The notes below the pieces were generated by a model that worked only from the letters and a program-made list of their open reading frames with translations, was not told the origin of the DNA and ran no database searches. Position numbers and translations under genes: made by a program. A stretch of 36,957 bases of DNA. Source: Deltaproteobacteria bacterium. GTDB taxonomy: Bacteria > Desulfobacterota > Syntrophia > Syntrophales > UBA5619. Shown here piece after piece: positions 29,476-36,957 of the stretch (position 1 is the first letter of the stretch; every line of letters starts with the position of its first letter). Where the stretch lies: the NCBI GenBank assembly GCA_026388345.1, contig JAPLJY010000022.1, forward strand, positions 1-36,957, written 5' to 3'.

Positions 29476-31406
29476 TGGAGCGCAAGGACCAACGGACCGA
29501 AAGACTCAAGAAGCGCGCGCGGGAGATCGAGCGGACGCAGGACAAACTCGTAAAAACCTCTCCGGACGAGCAGGAACTCGCCGAACGCGAGGAGGCCGCG
29601 ACGGCCTACGCGGGCGAAAACGAAAGCCACTTTGTCAACTACATCCAGGATTGCGTGAAACAGTCCATCACGGCCATGGATGACATCCGCCGGACGCAAC
29701 TTGAATGCTACGACGTCTACAAGGAGAACACGCCTTTAAGCTATATGCAAAAAGAGCCGTGGCAGGCTCAGATCATCATCCCCAAACCATTTGCCACGGT
29801 CCAGTATGGCGCGGCCGCGGTGAAGAAGGCCTTCACCCCGAAGTTTCTCTCGATCCGAAACCCCAAGAACGAGCTGGCCGGGCGGTTCTGGCAGAAGGTG
29901 ATGGACGACCAACTCAACGAACAGCACGCGAATTTCACGATCCGCTTCACGGACGCCGTGACGATGTCGCTTGCAATCGGCGTCTCGATGGAGATGATCC
30001 CGCGGTTTGTTCCCGGCCGCGGTCTGGAGTATTGCCTGACCGAACCCTGGAAGATCCACCGGGATCCGGATTCGATGAGCCGCGACAACCAGTCGGGGAT
30101 CTACTGGATACACCAGGAGTATCTCGACTGGTACGTCCTCAAGGAGGGGGAAAAGGCAGGGCGGTATCGCAAGGTGGACCGCTGCGTCGCCGATTCGGAA
30201 AACGCCGAAGATCCTTTTTTGACCAAGGAGGCGATCGCGGAACGCAAGAAACAGATCTGGCAGCGATCCGATTTCCGCAAGATGGTGCTTACCTCCGAGT
30301 TTTGGGGAACCATCCTCGATCCCAAGGGAAATCTCCTGCTGCCGAACGCGCGGTTCACCGTCGCCGGCGGCCGGGTGATCGGCCTTCCCAAGGTAAACAA
30401 ATACCCGACGCTCCGCTGGCCGGGGAACGCCTTCTCGCCCCTGCCGGATCTGCTCTGCTTCGGCGGCCGCGGCTTGCTGGAAGGGATCCGCTCCGTGTGG
30501 AAGGCGATGAATGACATCATGTGCCTTCACCAGGATTATCTGATGTGGATCGTCAACCCCATGACCGAGATCAATATCGACGCGCTGGAAAACCCGGCGG
30601 ACGTCAAGACCGTCCCGGGCAAGGAATACCTCACCCGAGACACGCCCAACGGGCAGCAGGCGGTCCGGACCGTTCAGCGGCGCTTTGTCACCAACGAGAT
30701 CCTGGCCAATCTCCAGTACCATGACCAGAATTTCCAGCGCGGCAGTCTTGTCACCGACAGCGTCCAGGGACTCCCGGGATACCGCAAGGACATCACCTAC
30801 CGCGAGAGCGCACAGAATCTTGACCAGGCGCTCGGCGTCTACTCGCTGATGGGTGAAAACATCGAGGCGGGGGCGATCGCCGCGATCTCCGCCGGCGCGG
30901 AGATGATCTATCACCATGCCGGCTATGACGACTATGCCCGGATCTTCACGGAAAAGGAACTCCAGGAGTTCGGGATCACACGGGATATCAATGAGCCCAA
31001 TGGCGTCAAGGGCGTGCCCCCGATCGACGGCGCCTTCCATGTCAGTGGAATGCAGGCCCTCATGCGGGAAAACGAGGCGCTGGCAAACATCCGGACGCTC
31101 ATCCTGCCGTTGCTGGCTCAGGGGAACACCATCTTTTCGCCCTTCCTGAAGCCCTACAACATCCTGAAGGCTATCGAGGGCCGGACGAATCTGCGCGACG
31201 AGGACATCATCGTCAGTGAAAAAGAGGCCAAACTGATCGAGGCCCAGCAATACGAGCAACTTGCCAAGCAGGCCCAAGCTGCGGCGCAGACTCAGGAGAT
31301 CGCGGATGCCTCACAGGCAGCGGATCTGATGCAGAAGGTGGACCAGATCGGTACGGCGGCGGGAACGCCGCCAGTGGCCACGCGAACGGGAGGGGGGACG
31401 GCATAA
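29475..31406 (+). CDS. Portal (head-tail connector) protein
   Basis: 643 residues. The identification rests on size, on the position between terminase and scaffold/capsid genes, and on features common in long portal proteins. These are a charged helical N-terminus, YDVYKENTPLSYMQKEPWQAQ with IIIPKPFATVQYGAAAVKKAF, a long central domain (LRWPGNAFSPLPDLLCFGGR, LHQDYLMWIVNPMTEINIDA) and a helical C-terminus rich in Q and A. Portals form the dodecameric ring at one capsid vertex through which DNA is packed and ejected. The length resembles P22/N4-type podoviral portals more than the ~450-residue siphoviral ones, which agrees with the N4-gp56-type capsid protein downstream. Confidence 0.8.
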   Translation: MERKDQRTERLKKRAREIERTQDKLVKTSPDEQELAEREEAATAYAGENESHFVNYIQDCVKQSITAMDDIRRTQLECYDVYKENTPLSYMQKEPWQAQIIIPKPFATVQYGAAAVKKAFTPKFLSIRNPKNELAGRFWQKVMDDQLNEQHANFTIRFTDAVTMSLAIGVSMEMIPRFVPGRGLEYCLTEPWKIHRDPDSMSRDNQSGIYWIHQEYLDWYVLKEGEKAGRYRKVDRCVADSENAEDPFLTKEAIAERKKQIWQRSDFRKMVLTSEFWGTILDPKGNLLLPNARFTVAGGRVIGLPKVNKYPTLRWPGNAFSPLPDLLCFGGRGLLEGIRSVWKAMNDIMCLHQDYLMWIVNPMTEINIDALENPADVKTVPGKEYLTRDTPNGQQAVRTVQRRFVTNEILANLQYHDQNFQRGSLVTDSVQGLPGYRKDITYRESAQNLDQALGVYSLMGENIEAGAIAAISAGAEMIYHHAGYDDYARIFTEKELQEFGITRDINEPNGVKGVPPIDGAFHVSGMQALMRENEALANIRTLILPLLAQGNTIFSPFLKPYNILKAIEGRTNLRDEDIIVSEKEAKLIEAQQYEQLAKQAQAAAQTQEIADASQAADLMQKVDQIGTAAGTPPVATRTGGGTA

Positions 31407-31407
31407 C

Positions 31408-31734
31408 ATGGAATCATCCGGCGTAAAAATCGACCCCGTCACAGGGCGGCCCGAGGAGCAGGTCAAGGCGGAACGCGCCCTCGATGCCGAAAAGTCGCAG
31501 GAGGCACTCCTCCAGGAGCAGGCGAATTGGTTTCAGGTGTCCAAAACGGAGGCCGGCGCGAAGGTCGTCGGGTTGATCCAACAGAAATTGGAGACCCGGA
31601 TCGAGACGCTGGTCGCCGCGGATCCCGAGGCCCAGGCGTTCGTGAAAATCCTCCAGGAGATGGGGGTCAAGGAAGGGATTGCCCGGGCCGCGGCGCAACA
31701 ACTCCACGAGCGTTACATCAAAAAGGAGAAATAA
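31408..31734 (+). CDS. Hypothetical helical protein downstream of portal
   Basis: 108 residues starting one base after the portal stop, so translation is coupled. Mostly charged and helical (KLETRIETLVAADPEAQAF, then KEGIARAAAQQLHERYIKK). No family is recognised; the location suggests an assembly or internal virion protein. Confidence 0.7.
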   Translation: MESSGVKIDPVTGRPEEQVKAERALDAEKSQEALLQEQANWFQVSKTEAGAKVVGLIQQKLETRIETLVAADPEAQAFVKILQEMGVKEGIARAAAQQLHERYIKKEK

Positions 31735-31805
31735 ACCCAGGCGACGTGGCAAACACACGCCGATAAAAACAGAATGGAAATCCCGGGCCTGATCACCCGG
31801 AGATA

Positions 31806-31863
31806 GCCAATAAAAAAGGGGACACGTCGGCGCCGACCCGATGTTGTTCCCTTTTTTATTGGC
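31806..31863. terminator. Large stem-loop, probable bidirectional terminator
   Basis: GCCAATAAAAAAGGG (31806-31820) pairs perfectly with CCCTTTTTTATTGGC (31849-31863). The 28-base loop contains a second perfect palindrome, GTCGGCGCCGAC (31826-31837). The A-run and T-run in the two arms would allow termination in both directions. It lies in the 189-bp gap between the portal module and the scaffold-capsid module, so it could set their relative expression or act as an RNA-processing site. Confidence 0.7.
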
Positions 31864-31923
31864 GCAACAAACGAAAACGGCCCCCGGGAACCGGGACAAC
31901 GCCGTGAAAGGAGATAGATCCAG

Positions 31924-32982
31924 ATGACGGAAAAGAAAAACGACGAGGAAATGCAGACCACACCCGACCTCGACCAGGCCATGAGGGATGGGCGGATCAC
32001 GTTCGACGGGGAAGGCCCCGCGGAAGCCGCCGCACCACTCCAACCTGGAACACTGGGTCCTGACGAGAAGACAGACAAGGGCGAAACGGGCAAGGAAGAA
32101 GAAGGGACGAAGAAGGCGGAGGAGAAACCCGGAACCGAAGGCCAGGAACCGGCCCCGGGTGGGAAGAAACCGGATGCAGACGCGGCTCACACAAAAGAGG
32201 GGGACACGCCTTCCGAGACCGCTTTCCGGTTCAAGAGCCACCCGGAGGCCGAACGCGGCTACAAGGAACTCCAGGGCCGGACGACCAAGGCCGAACAGCG
32301 GGCAAAGGACGCGGAAGACGAGCTTAATCGGATCAAGAACGCGGACCAGATCAAGGCCGACAAGGACGTCGCCAAGGCGAAGATCGTCGATTTCGCCACA
32401 GAACGAAAAGCGCAGGCGCTCACAGCGATCGACGAACTCGATCCGGAAGATCCGGAGTACCGCAAAAACGCCGCCAAAATCCTCTCGACGGCCGACATCG
32501 ACATCTTCGACCACTACCGGGAACACGGGACCAAGGCACCGGCCACTGCGGCGGAAGAAAAACCCGTCAGGGGAAAGCCGGCCGGGGATACCCCCGCGGA
32601 CGACCAGGTGGACGAGGTCTACCGGTACACCCAGGGGAAGATCACGGACGAAGGACTCGAACCGACGGATCCACTCTTCTGGACCTTCGCCCGGGAGGCC
32701 CCGGTTACGGACGCAAAGGGAGAGCGCACGCCTCTGGATACGCAGATCGCGTGGGCCGTTTCACAGACAAAACTTTATCACGAAAAGATCCAGGCGAAGA
32801 CGAAGGAAGCGGATGAGGCCGCAAGCAAAAGGAGGGTCCTGCAGAAACAGGAGCAGGACATTCCCCTCGGCCGCACAACCATGGGTGGGGGAGAAACCCC
32901 CGCTGGAAAGACTGCTGAGACGGACAAGTCCGTCAGCCTCGCCGATGCCGTCGAAAGCGCCCTGGAACAACGAAGACTTTAA
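31924..32982 (+). CDS. Probable capsid scaffolding protein
   Basis: 352 residues, highly charged. The N-terminal ~100 residues are low-complexity (E, K, G, P and T rich). A helical core follows (ELQGRTTKAEQRAKDAEDEL, LNRIKNADQIK), and the C-terminus is basic/helical (KEADEAASKRRVLQKQEQ). This composition and the position directly before the major capsid gene are those of scaffolding proteins, which guide prohead assembly and then leave. No protease domain is visible. The call comes from context and composition, not from a family motif. Confidence 0.7.
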   Translation: MTEKKNDEEMQTTPDLDQAMRDGRITFDGEGPAEAAAPLQPGTLGPDEKTDKGETGKEEEGTKKAEEKPGTEGQEPAPGGKKPDADAAHTKEGDTPSETAFRFKSHPEAERGYKELQGRTTKAEQRAKDAEDELNRIKNADQIKADKDVAKAKIVDFATERKAQALTAIDELDPEDPEYRKNAAKILSTADIDIFDHYREHGTKAPATAAEEKPVRGKPAGDTPADDQVDEVYRYTQGKITDEGLEPTDPLFWTFAREAPVTDAKGERTPLDTQIAWAVSQTKLYHEKIQAKTKEADEAASKRRVLQKQEQDIPLGRTTMGGGETPAGKTAETDKSVSLADAVESALEQRRL

Positions 32983-32994
32983 GGAGAAATAACC

Positions 32995-33960
32995 ATGGGC
33001 AAAACATATACCTGGGAATTGGACGCCGCAACCGGCGTCTACAAGAGCCACGCGCTTTCGGGCGATCTGCTGAAACTGGCGGCGCTCAAGTTCAAGATCG
33101 TTCCTTTCACGAAGAAGATCACCAAGTTCGTGAAGCGGATGGGCGATACGGTCACGATGCCGTACTACAAGGCACTCGCGGAACCGACCACCGCGGTGCT
33201 GTCCGAAGACGTCCGCATCCCGATCGATCAACTCCAGATGGGGACCTACTCCATCACGCTGCTGGAATGGGGCCGGGGCGCGGAATACACCTCGCTTGCC
33301 GAGGACCTCTCCGTTCTTTCGCCCAACGACGGCGTGCAGAAGGTCCTGCGCGACCAGATGAACGGCTGCATGGACAAGGCCGCGGCGGACGCCTTCACCG
33401 GAACCCACGCCAAGATCTGCTTTATCCCGACCAGCCTCACCGGCGGGGTGATGGACACGGACGGGACCCCCTCGACGACCGCGCTGGTCAACCTCACCAA
33501 GGACCACCTCGGGGTGATCCGCGACTATATGGCCAACGACATCCACACCCCCACGTTCGACGGCGACTCGTATGTCGGACTCTTCGCGACGAAGGCGCTC
33601 CGGGGACTCAAGAACGACAAGGTGATCCAGGCATTCCACATGTACCTCCAGAAGGGAGATCTTCTCTACCGGGGCGAGATCGGCATGGTGGAGCAGATCC
33701 GTCTGATCGAGATCAATCACGAAAGCGCCCTGTCCAACGGGATCGGAAGCGGAAGCGTACTGGGCGAAGGAGTTGTTTTCGGCGAGGACGCCGTCGGCCG
33801 GATCGAGATCGACTATCCGGAGCTCCGGGCGCAGCCGAACTTCCAGGCGGATTTCGGCCGGCGTCATGCGGTGGCCTGGTACGGGAAGGTGGCCTATGAC
33901 GTGATGTTCCAGTCGGCCACCGACCGAGAATGCCGGATCATCAAGGTCGGGTCCGCGTAA
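32995..33960 (+). CDS. Major capsid protein, N4-gp56-like
   Basis: 321 residues. The opening (DLLKLAALKFKIVPFTKKIT), MGDTVTMPYYKAL, MGTYSITLLEWGRGAEYTS, and the C-terminal YPELRAQPNFQADFGRRHAV with WYGKVAYDVM follow the pattern of the N4 gp56 major-capsid family (HK97 fold). An AAGGAGAAATAACC leader ahead of the ATG suggests strong translation. Upstream scaffold and downstream small head proteins complete a normal head module. N4-gp56-type capsids occur in many temperate podovirus-like phages. Confidence 0.88.
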   Translation: MGKTYTWELDAATGVYKSHALSGDLLKLAALKFKIVPFTKKITKFVKRMGDTVTMPYYKALAEPTTAVLSEDVRIPIDQLQMGTYSITLLEWGRGAEYTSLAEDLSVLSPNDGVQKVLRDQMNGCMDKAAADAFTGTHAKICFIPTSLTGGVMDTDGTPSTTALVNLTKDHLGVIRDYMANDIHTPTFDGDSYVGLFATKALRGLKNDKVIQAFHMYLQKGDLLYRGEIGMVEQIRLIEINHESALSNGIGSGSVLGEGVVFGEDAVGRIEIDYPELRAQPNFQADFGRRHAVAWYGKVAYDVMFQSATDRECRIIKVGSA

Positions 33961-34046
33961 CGACCCGGCAGCGGATAACGGCGGGCGGGGATGATCGATC
34001 CCCGCCCTGAAACCATAAATGAGTAGCACGCAAGGAGGTAACACCA

Positions 34047-34508
34047 ATGTTGAGATCTGATATTTTGATCGCCCTGCCGCTGCACCTGGCCATCGATTAC
34101 GACGACCCCCTGGGCGTTGACACGGACCAGAGCCCGGCGGACGTGGGGAGTTTCGTTATCCCGTACCGGTGCGAGGTCTTCCTGGCCGGCGCCGTCGTCA
34201 CCGAAACATGCGCGGGCGGGTCGTCCACCCCGGTAGTCGATTTCGACCTGCGGCCGACCGCAGGCGATGAAACTTCCCGGGGCGCGGCCGATATCGCGCA
34301 CCTGGTCCTATCGACCACCGCGGCGGGGAAGGTGCTCTATGACCGCGTGGCGAAAGGGACAGTACTGGAACCGGGCCAAGAAGTTATGGTCCAACTCACC
34401 ACCGCCGCAACCGGAGGCAGCAAGGCGGGCCACGTCAAACCGTTCCTGCTGGTCAAACAGGTTCCCGAGACCCTGGGGAACCTCTCCCAAATGGTGGAGA
34501 CAGCGTAA
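34047..34508 (+). CDS. Capsid-associated protein, copy 1 of a tandem duplication
   Basis: 153 residues, beginning MLRSDILIALPLHLAIDYDD and ending VPETLGNLSQMVETA. Mostly beta-strand-like with TPVVDFDLRPTAGD and LEPGQEV. The position after the major capsid gene suggests a head-decoration or similar structural protein. It is about three-quarters identical by eye to the next gene. A strong GCAAGGAGGTAACACC leader is shared as well. Confidence 0.75.
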   Translation: MLRSDILIALPLHLAIDYDDPLGVDTDQSPADVGSFVIPYRCEVFLAGAVVTETCAGGSSTPVVDFDLRPTAGDETSRGAADIAHLVLSTTAAGKVLYDRVAKGTVLEPGQEVMVQLTTAATGGSKAGHVKPFLLVKQVPETLGNLSQMVETA

Positions 34509-34540
34509 TTCCCCGCACGGGGGCAAGGAGGTAACACAAA

Positions 34541-35011
34541 ATGGTGAGATCAGATGTTTTTATCGCTCTCCCGCTGTTTCTGGCGGTGGACTATGACGAC
34601 GCCCTCGGGATCGACATGGACCAGGTCGCCGGGGACATGGGTACTTTCATCGTCCCGTTCCGCTGCGAGGTCTTCCTGGCCGGCGCCAACGTGACGGAGG
34701 TGTGCGCCGGGGCGGATACGACACCCGTCGTCGATTTTGACCTGCGCCCCACCGCGGGCTCCGATGCGAGCCGGGGATCGGCCGATATCGCACACCTGGT
34801 CCTCTCGACCACCGCGCGCGGGAAGGTGATGTACGACCGCGGCGCGAAGGGAACGGTCCTCGAACCAGGGCAGGAAGTTGTGGTCCAGCTCACGACCGCG
34901 GCGACCGACGCCGGCGGAAGCGCGCAAACGGGCCACATCAAACCGTTCCTGCTGGTCAAACAAGTCCCGGAGACCCTGGGGAACCTTTCCGGCATGACGG
35001 AGACGACCTAA
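34541..35011 (+). CDS. Capsid-associated protein, copy 2 of a tandem duplication
   Basis: 156 residues, paralogous to the upstream gene over its whole length (MVRSDVFIALPLFLAVDYDD at the start, VKQVPETLGNLSGMTETT at the end), with a 3-residue insertion in the TTAATDAGGSAQ loop. The translation leader is duplicated too, so the repeat unit is about 494 bp. Most changes are conservative, which suggests both copies are maintained. Confidence 0.75.
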   Translation: MVRSDVFIALPLFLAVDYDDALGIDMDQVAGDMGTFIVPFRCEVFLAGANVTEVCAGADTTPVVDFDLRPTAGSDASRGSADIAHLVLSTTARGKVMYDRGAKGTVLEPGQEVVVQLTTAATDAGGSAQTGHIKPFLLVKQVPETLGNLSGMTETT

Positions 35012-35017
35012 AAATGC

Positions 35018-35055
35018 GCCTTATGGGGACAGATTTTAATCTATCCCCATAAGGC
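35018..35055. repeat. REP-like palindrome between structural genes
   Basis: GCCTTATGGGGACAGATT (35018-35035) and the inverse complement of 35038-35055 match at 17 of 18 bases, around a 2-base centre. The core GGGGACAGATT with its mirror ATCTATCCCC resembles the palindromes associated with REP-type (Y1) transposases in deltaproteobacteria; this is from memory. It may also work as a terminator, though it has no clear T-run. Confidence 0.6.
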
Positions 35056-35081
35056 CACAACCTATGTGAAGGAGAAGGAAT

Positions 35082-35555
35082 ATGGGAGCATTTGCCAGTA
35101 CCGACGTTACCGTGACAGTTGCCGGCCGGGATCGCGAGATCGCCGGCGCCGCCGCGGGACGAAACCAGACGATCGCCACCGTCACCTTCGGCAACGGGTC
35201 GTTGACCTACGCAACGGGCGGAGTTCCGATGCCGGCGATCGGGACCTTCGGATTCCGCAACGAGATCAAAATGGGGCTGATCGAACAGCCGCCGGCAAAC
35301 GGCTTTTTCTACAAGTACGACGCCGTGAACCGGAAGATCAAGATATTCACCCAGGGATTCACCAGCGGATCCACGACCGCCGGCGCCGCCGAATCCGGCG
35401 CTTTGGTGCTCAATTCCCTGGGGGTGGAGGCCACCGCGCCGCGGATGCCCACGACCGCGGTCAACACGGTTTACGACATGGGCCCGCTGGTTGAGTTGGC
35501 CAATGGCGCCACGCCTGCCGCCGTGACCATGAACATCCTCTTCATCGGGGATTAA
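35082..35555 (+). CDS. Probable phage structural protein
   Basis: 157 residues, beta-rich and glycine/alanine/threonine-rich (TIATVTFGNGSLTYATGGV, MPAIGTFGFRNEIKMG). There are two segments near the end (GALVLNSLGVEATAPRMP and VTMNILFIGD). The ATG has GGAGAAGGAAT upstream. Composition and position point to a virion protein, perhaps head decoration or stopper; no family is firmly recognised. Confidence 0.7.
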   Translation: MGAFASTDVTVTVAGRDREIAGAAAGRNQTIATVTFGNGSLTYATGGVPMPAIGTFGFRNEIKMGLIEQPPANGFFYKYDAVNRKIKIFTQGFTSGSTTAGAAESGALVLNSLGVEATAPRMPTTAVNTVYDMGPLVELANGATPAAVTMNILFIGD

Positions 35556-35634
35556 CCGGGAATGGCCGGCTTGAGAAGCCGGCCGCCCCTTTATACCGCC
35601 TTTTGAAAGGTCGGTGGAAAGAAAGGATTGTTTT

Positions 35635-36159
35635 ATGGCTCAGACACTTTACGTCAAGGCCCCGGGAGGGGGTCAACGGGAGGTCAAGATCATCCGCTCC
35701 TGGGGAACCAGCGGCGGGAATTCCGTATATCTGCACCAGAACGGCCGTTATGCCTACAAGGATGGGACTCCGCTCCGCTCGGCCTCCGAACTCGACATCC
35801 TGCCCTTGGTCCAGCGGGAGAGGGCTCTCGCCTGGTGGAACCGGACCGGCAAGACCGAATCCGCCGCGTACTACGACGGTGAGTTGCAGAAGGCGCGCGA
35901 TGCGGCCGGGGATTTCCAGACGGAGATGCCGGACACCGCCGAACTCGACGCGGTGACCTACACCCGCAGGAAGTTCGGCGTGAAGAAGACATCCGCAACG
36001 ACCGCGCCGCATACCTGGATGGAGTGGTTCGATATACGTCCCGATTGGTGGGGCCAGGCGCGCGCGATCGCGTTTGTGGACTACGCCTATGAGATGGTCG
36101 TCGCGGAGGAAGCGCCATCCGAATCCGCGGAGAAGGAACCGGAGCAGGTGGAACAGTAA
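35635..36159 (+). CDS. Hypothetical phage head-tail region protein
   Basis: 174 residues from ATG 35635 with AAAGAAAGGA upstream; an in-frame start at 35614 has no better site. The sequence has AQTLYVKAPGGGQREVKIIR and a WNRTGKTESAAYYDGELQKA segment, and an acidic tail (SAEKEPEQVEQ). No family is recognised. The position suggests a structural or head-completion protein. Confidence 0.65.
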   Translation: MAQTLYVKAPGGGQREVKIIRSWGTSGGNSVYLHQNGRYAYKDGTPLRSASELDILPLVQRERALAWWNRTGKTESAAYYDGELQKARDAAGDFQTEMPDTAELDAVTYTRRKFGVKKTSATTAPHTWMEWFDIRPDWWGQARAIAFVDYAYEMVVAEEAPSESAEKEPEQVEQ

Positions 36160-36194
36160 ACTGATCGCTGAATAATATTTTCAGGAGGTGAACG

Positions 36195-36701
36195 ATGGCT
36201 GCAACAATTCAAATTCACGAAATGTCCGCCCTTGCCACGGGAGTTGACAAGACTTCCGGCACGGTCAGATTCAAGGACGCCGACGACGCGACGGTCGATA
36301 CGAATAATCCGCTGGTCATTCCCGCATCAAGTTCGATTTACAGTTATACGAAGAAGGTCCGCGCCAAGATGACGGTAGCCCCGAGCACCCAGGTGGGCAA
36401 TCTCCGATGGTATTCCGACGGGTCGAGCGCGTGGGGTTCCTATGTCACCTGCACCTGCAAAAACCTCGGCACGACGTGGGGTGCGAATTACAAGACTGTC
36501 ATGTCCGGCGGAGCGGATTTCTTTGCAAAGACTTCCGGGTCCCCTCTGGACGGCGACGGAACAAGCACCGGCCCCTTTGTTCCAGGCGACAATGACAACT
36601 ACATCGGCGATCTGATCGAGTTGCAGATGGCGGTGACGTATCAGGCAACCCAGGGCGCCCTGGCGGCTGAATCGATCACACTGGCGTATGATGAAATATA
36701 G
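36195..36701 (+). CDS. Probable phage structural protein
   Basis: 168 residues with a strong TTCAGGAGGTGAACG leader. Beta-rich and threonine/serine-rich (SALATGVDKTSGTVRFKDAD, YIGDLIELQMAVTYQATQG). No family is named, but phage structural proteins downstream of the capsid gene often look like this. Confidence 0.65.
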   Translation: MAATIQIHEMSALATGVDKTSGTVRFKDADDATVDTNNPLVIPASSSIYSYTKKVRAKMTVAPSTQVGNLRWYSDGSSAWGSYVTCTCKNLGTTWGANYKTVMSGGADFFAKTSGSPLDGDGTSTGPFVPGDNDNYIGDLIELQMAVTYQATQGALAAESITLAYDEI

Positions 36702-36709
36702 GTAACCAT

Positions 36710-36957
36710 ATGCAGTTACAAGATACCTACACATGGGAAGCGGAGCAGCCGGACGGCTCCGTCATCACAGAAGGCGGCGACCTTACGGGGTGCGTCCGTC
36801 TCTCTCTGATCCCAGAGCCGGAAAGTGGTTTGCCTTGCCACAACATCGTGGGCGTTGAAATGATCCGGCGCTTTGGCCGGGGATTTATCCGGGCAATGGG
36901 CGGCGGCACAAGGGAATATCTGCATTGTGTCGTCTGCAAAGGTTTCCGCCTGTATGT
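36710..36957 (+). CDS. Hypothetical phage protein, truncated by window end
   Basis: Open from ATG 36710 to the right edge (82 codons seen). It begins MQLQDTYTWEAEQPDGSVIT and continues with CVRLSLIPE and HCVVCKGFRLYV, a short cysteine pair. Similar small proteins occur among podovirus-like structural genes, but the function is unknown. The start lies 8 bp after the preceding stop. Confidence 0.6.
   Translation, partial: MQLQDTYTWEAEQPDGSVITEGGDLTGCVRLSLIPEPESGLPCHNIVGVEMIRRFGRGFIRAMGGGTREYLHCVVCKGFRLY

Noticed and set aside
10114..36957. CRISPR arrays, rRNA genes or insertion-sequence transposases
   Set aside because: No regularly spaced repeat series, rRNA-like sequence or transposase frame was seen in the window.

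Overview
The left ~10.1 kb is an ordinary bacterial chromosome segment. The rest is the integrase-proximal part of a temperate tailed-phage genome integrated at a proline tRNA gene, and it runs off the right edge. The host looks like a deltaproteobacterium of the Syntrophus/Smithella kind. This is an inference from the GC-rich coding style, the proS-relA/spoT and rph-rdgB gene sets and a PurF paralogue; no rRNA or marker gene in the window fixes the taxon.

Chromosome (1-10113, all + strand): a 5'-truncated class I aminotransferase; a PurF-like protein whose phosphoribosyltransferase and Fe-S residues are kept but whose glutaminase residues are lost; IspG; prolyl-tRNA synthetase; a bifunctional Rel (p)ppGpp synthetase/hydrolase; an N-acetylmuramoyl-L-alanine amidase; RNase PH; an RdgB/HAM1 NTP pyrophosphatase that appears to start at CTG; and tRNA-Pro(UGG).

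Phage lysogeny and early region (10114-24160): a tyrosine integrase reading back into the tRNA, a zinc-ribbon protein, a small secreted HNH-like protein and a repressor-like HTH gene on the minus strand. A rightward early block follows: small regulators, an excisionase-like HTH protein, a large ParB-domain protein, small membrane proteins, zinc-ribbon proteins and a PrimPol-helicase fusion. Two genes in this block (14816-15541 and 20556-21254) encode C-type-lectin/FGE-like proteins. Their last ~37 codons are near-identical at the DNA level except at 13 positions, every one of which fits adenine-directed mutagenesis. They look like two variable proteins of a diversity-generating retroelement (DGR). 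I see neither a reverse transcriptase nor a template repeat in the window.

A 1.7-kb stretch (24161-25905) has no convincing gene but several palindromes. It separates the early genes from the packaging and structural genes: terminase small and large subunits, portal, scaffold-like protein, an N4-gp56-type major capsid protein, a tandemly duplicated pair of capsid-associated proteins and several further structural proteins. A HExxH protein gene between terminase and portal appears frameshifted.

The most notable items are the RT-less pair of DGR target genes in the early region, the PurF paralogue with a dead glutaminase domain, the repeated translation-initiation module in front of early genes, and the gene-poor island.
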